Below are positions 6,203-6,755 of a stretch of DNA of 6,755 nt, piece after piece. A program made the position numbers and the translations under genes. Under the pieces are notes generated by a model that worked only from the letters and a program-made list of their open reading frames with translations, had not been told where the DNA came from and made no database searches. Source of the stretch: Chromatiales bacterium (lineage in GTDB: Bacteria > Pseudomonadota > Gammaproteobacteria > UBA6429 > Thiohalophilaceae); NCBI GenBank assembly GCA_027057985.1, contig JALUTJ010000021.1, positions 1 to 6,755 on the forward strand, read 5' to 3'. Every line of letters starts with the position of its first letter. Position 1 is the stretch's first letter.

Positions 6203-6700
6203 ATGCAGCATATAATTTCATTGTTAATGGAAAACGAGTCCGGCGCACTTTCACGTGTTGCCGGGTTGTTCTCTGCGCGTGGTTATAACATTGAATCACT
6301 GACCGTTGCGCCGACAGAAGATGAAACTCTGTCGCGGATGACGATTGTTACCACGGGTTCCGAGGAAGTCATTGAACAGATCATCAAGCAGTTAAACAAG
6401 CTTATCGATGTTGTGAAACTGTGTGATATAACCGGTAACGGTGAGCACATTGAACGTGAGCTTATGTTGATCAAGGTCAGGGCGGATAACAATGAAAAGC
6501 GTGAAGAAGTAAAGCGCCAGGCCGATATTTTCAATGGCCGGGTACTCGATGTTACTGATACCACCTATATCATCGAGTTAACCGGCGAAGGCAGCAAGCT
6601 GGATGCCTTTATCAAGGCACTAAATGCTGATGATATCGTGGAAACGGTTCGTTCCGGTGCTACCGGGATAACCCGTGGTGAAACCGGTCTGCACGTATAA
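6203..6700 (+). CDS. ilvH: Acetolactate synthase small, regulatory subunit
   Basis: This subunit binds the catalytic subunit, raises its activity and gives feedback inhibition by valine. The 165 aa match IlvH (E. coli 163 aa), not the shorter IlvN of about 96 aa. Residues about 2-75 form the N-terminal ACT domain (ENESGALSRVAGLFSARGYN, then IESLTVAPT), and about 80-160 the C-terminal half (ERELMLIKV, then VKRQADIFNG and RSGATGITRG). Asn11, Gly14 and Asn29, positions linked to valine sensitivity in E. coli IlvH, are all kept, so a valine-inhibited enzyme is expected (inferred). The ATG comes one base after the ilvI stop, and its GAGAG (6188-6192) lies inside ilvI, which fits co-translation and matched subunit supply. 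The next gene starts 48 bp later on the same strand. Some annotations call this gene ilvN. Confidence 0.97.
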   Translation: MQHIISLLMENESGALSRVAGLFSARGYNIESLTVAPTEDETLSRMTIVTTGSEEVIEQIIKQLNKLIDVVKLCDITGNGEHIERELMLIKVRADNNEKREEVKRQADIFNGRVLDVTDTTYIIELTGEGSKLDAFIKALNADDIVETVRSGATGITRGETGLHV

Positions 6701-6748
6701 CGAGTAAAGAATTTTTTGAGATTTAACATTTAAGGTAGGAAAAAGCCG

Positions 6749-6755
6749 ATGAATA
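6749..6755 (+). CDS. Start of a third gene, probably ketol-acid reductoisomerase (ilvC)
   Basis: Only ATG AAT A is visible. AGGA at 6737-6740 lies 8 nt before the ATG, a strong ribosome binding site, 48 bp after the ilvH stop on the same strand, with no hairpin terminator between. In many Gammaproteobacteria ilvI-ilvH is followed directly by ilvC, whose product uses acetolactate as substrate, and a start of Met-Asn would fit some IlvC proteins. The identity is inferred from gene order only; the seven bases cannot show it. Confidence 0.5.

Overview
The window looks like chromosomal housekeeping DNA of a gammaproteobacterium. The reasons are a ProRS whose key editing and active-site residues fall at E. 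coli numbering, an acetohydroxyacid synthase pair of the IlvI/IlvH (AHAS III) type, two small DUF4124 envelope proteins, and a TolC/HlyD-type export pair. No plasmid, phage, insertion-sequence, CRISPR or tRNA signature was seen. The genus cannot be named from sequence alone.

Layout. (1) Positions 1-1027, plus strand: the 3' end of a TolC-family outer-membrane channel gene, then a compact 253-aa periplasmic adaptor that closes this unit. (2) Positions 1062-4156, minus strand, transcribed right to left: two adjacent DUF4124 genes, proS (prolyl-tRNA synthetase with its editing insertion), and a small secreted lytic transglycosylase whose start lies inside the end of proS. The spacing allows one operon or two. 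The adaptor and transglycosylase genes converge on a 34-bp gap without a convincing terminator. (3) Positions 4157-4491: a divergent control region. It holds a candidate promoter for the DUF4124 genes, an 8-bp inverted repeat, three short AACAG-type repeats, a perfect TATAAT box, and two overlapping, mutually exclusive hairpins followed by TTTTT just ahead of the acetolactate synthase start. (4) Positions 4492-6755, plus strand: ilvI, ilvH one base later, and a well-placed ribosome binding site and ATG for a third gene, probably ilvC.

How the genes work together. The right side makes the two-subunit enzyme for the first common step of valine, leucine and isoleucine synthesis. The small subunit keeps the residues linked to valine feedback inhibition. 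The left and middle parts are mostly cell-envelope functions (export, peptidoglycan cleavage, small envelope proteins) around an essential tRNA synthetase.

No wholly new system is evident. The best leads are the attenuator-like leader of ilvI, the GEAS form of its ThDP/Mg motif, the DUF4124 pair next to proS, and the short adaptor with no transporter gene in view.
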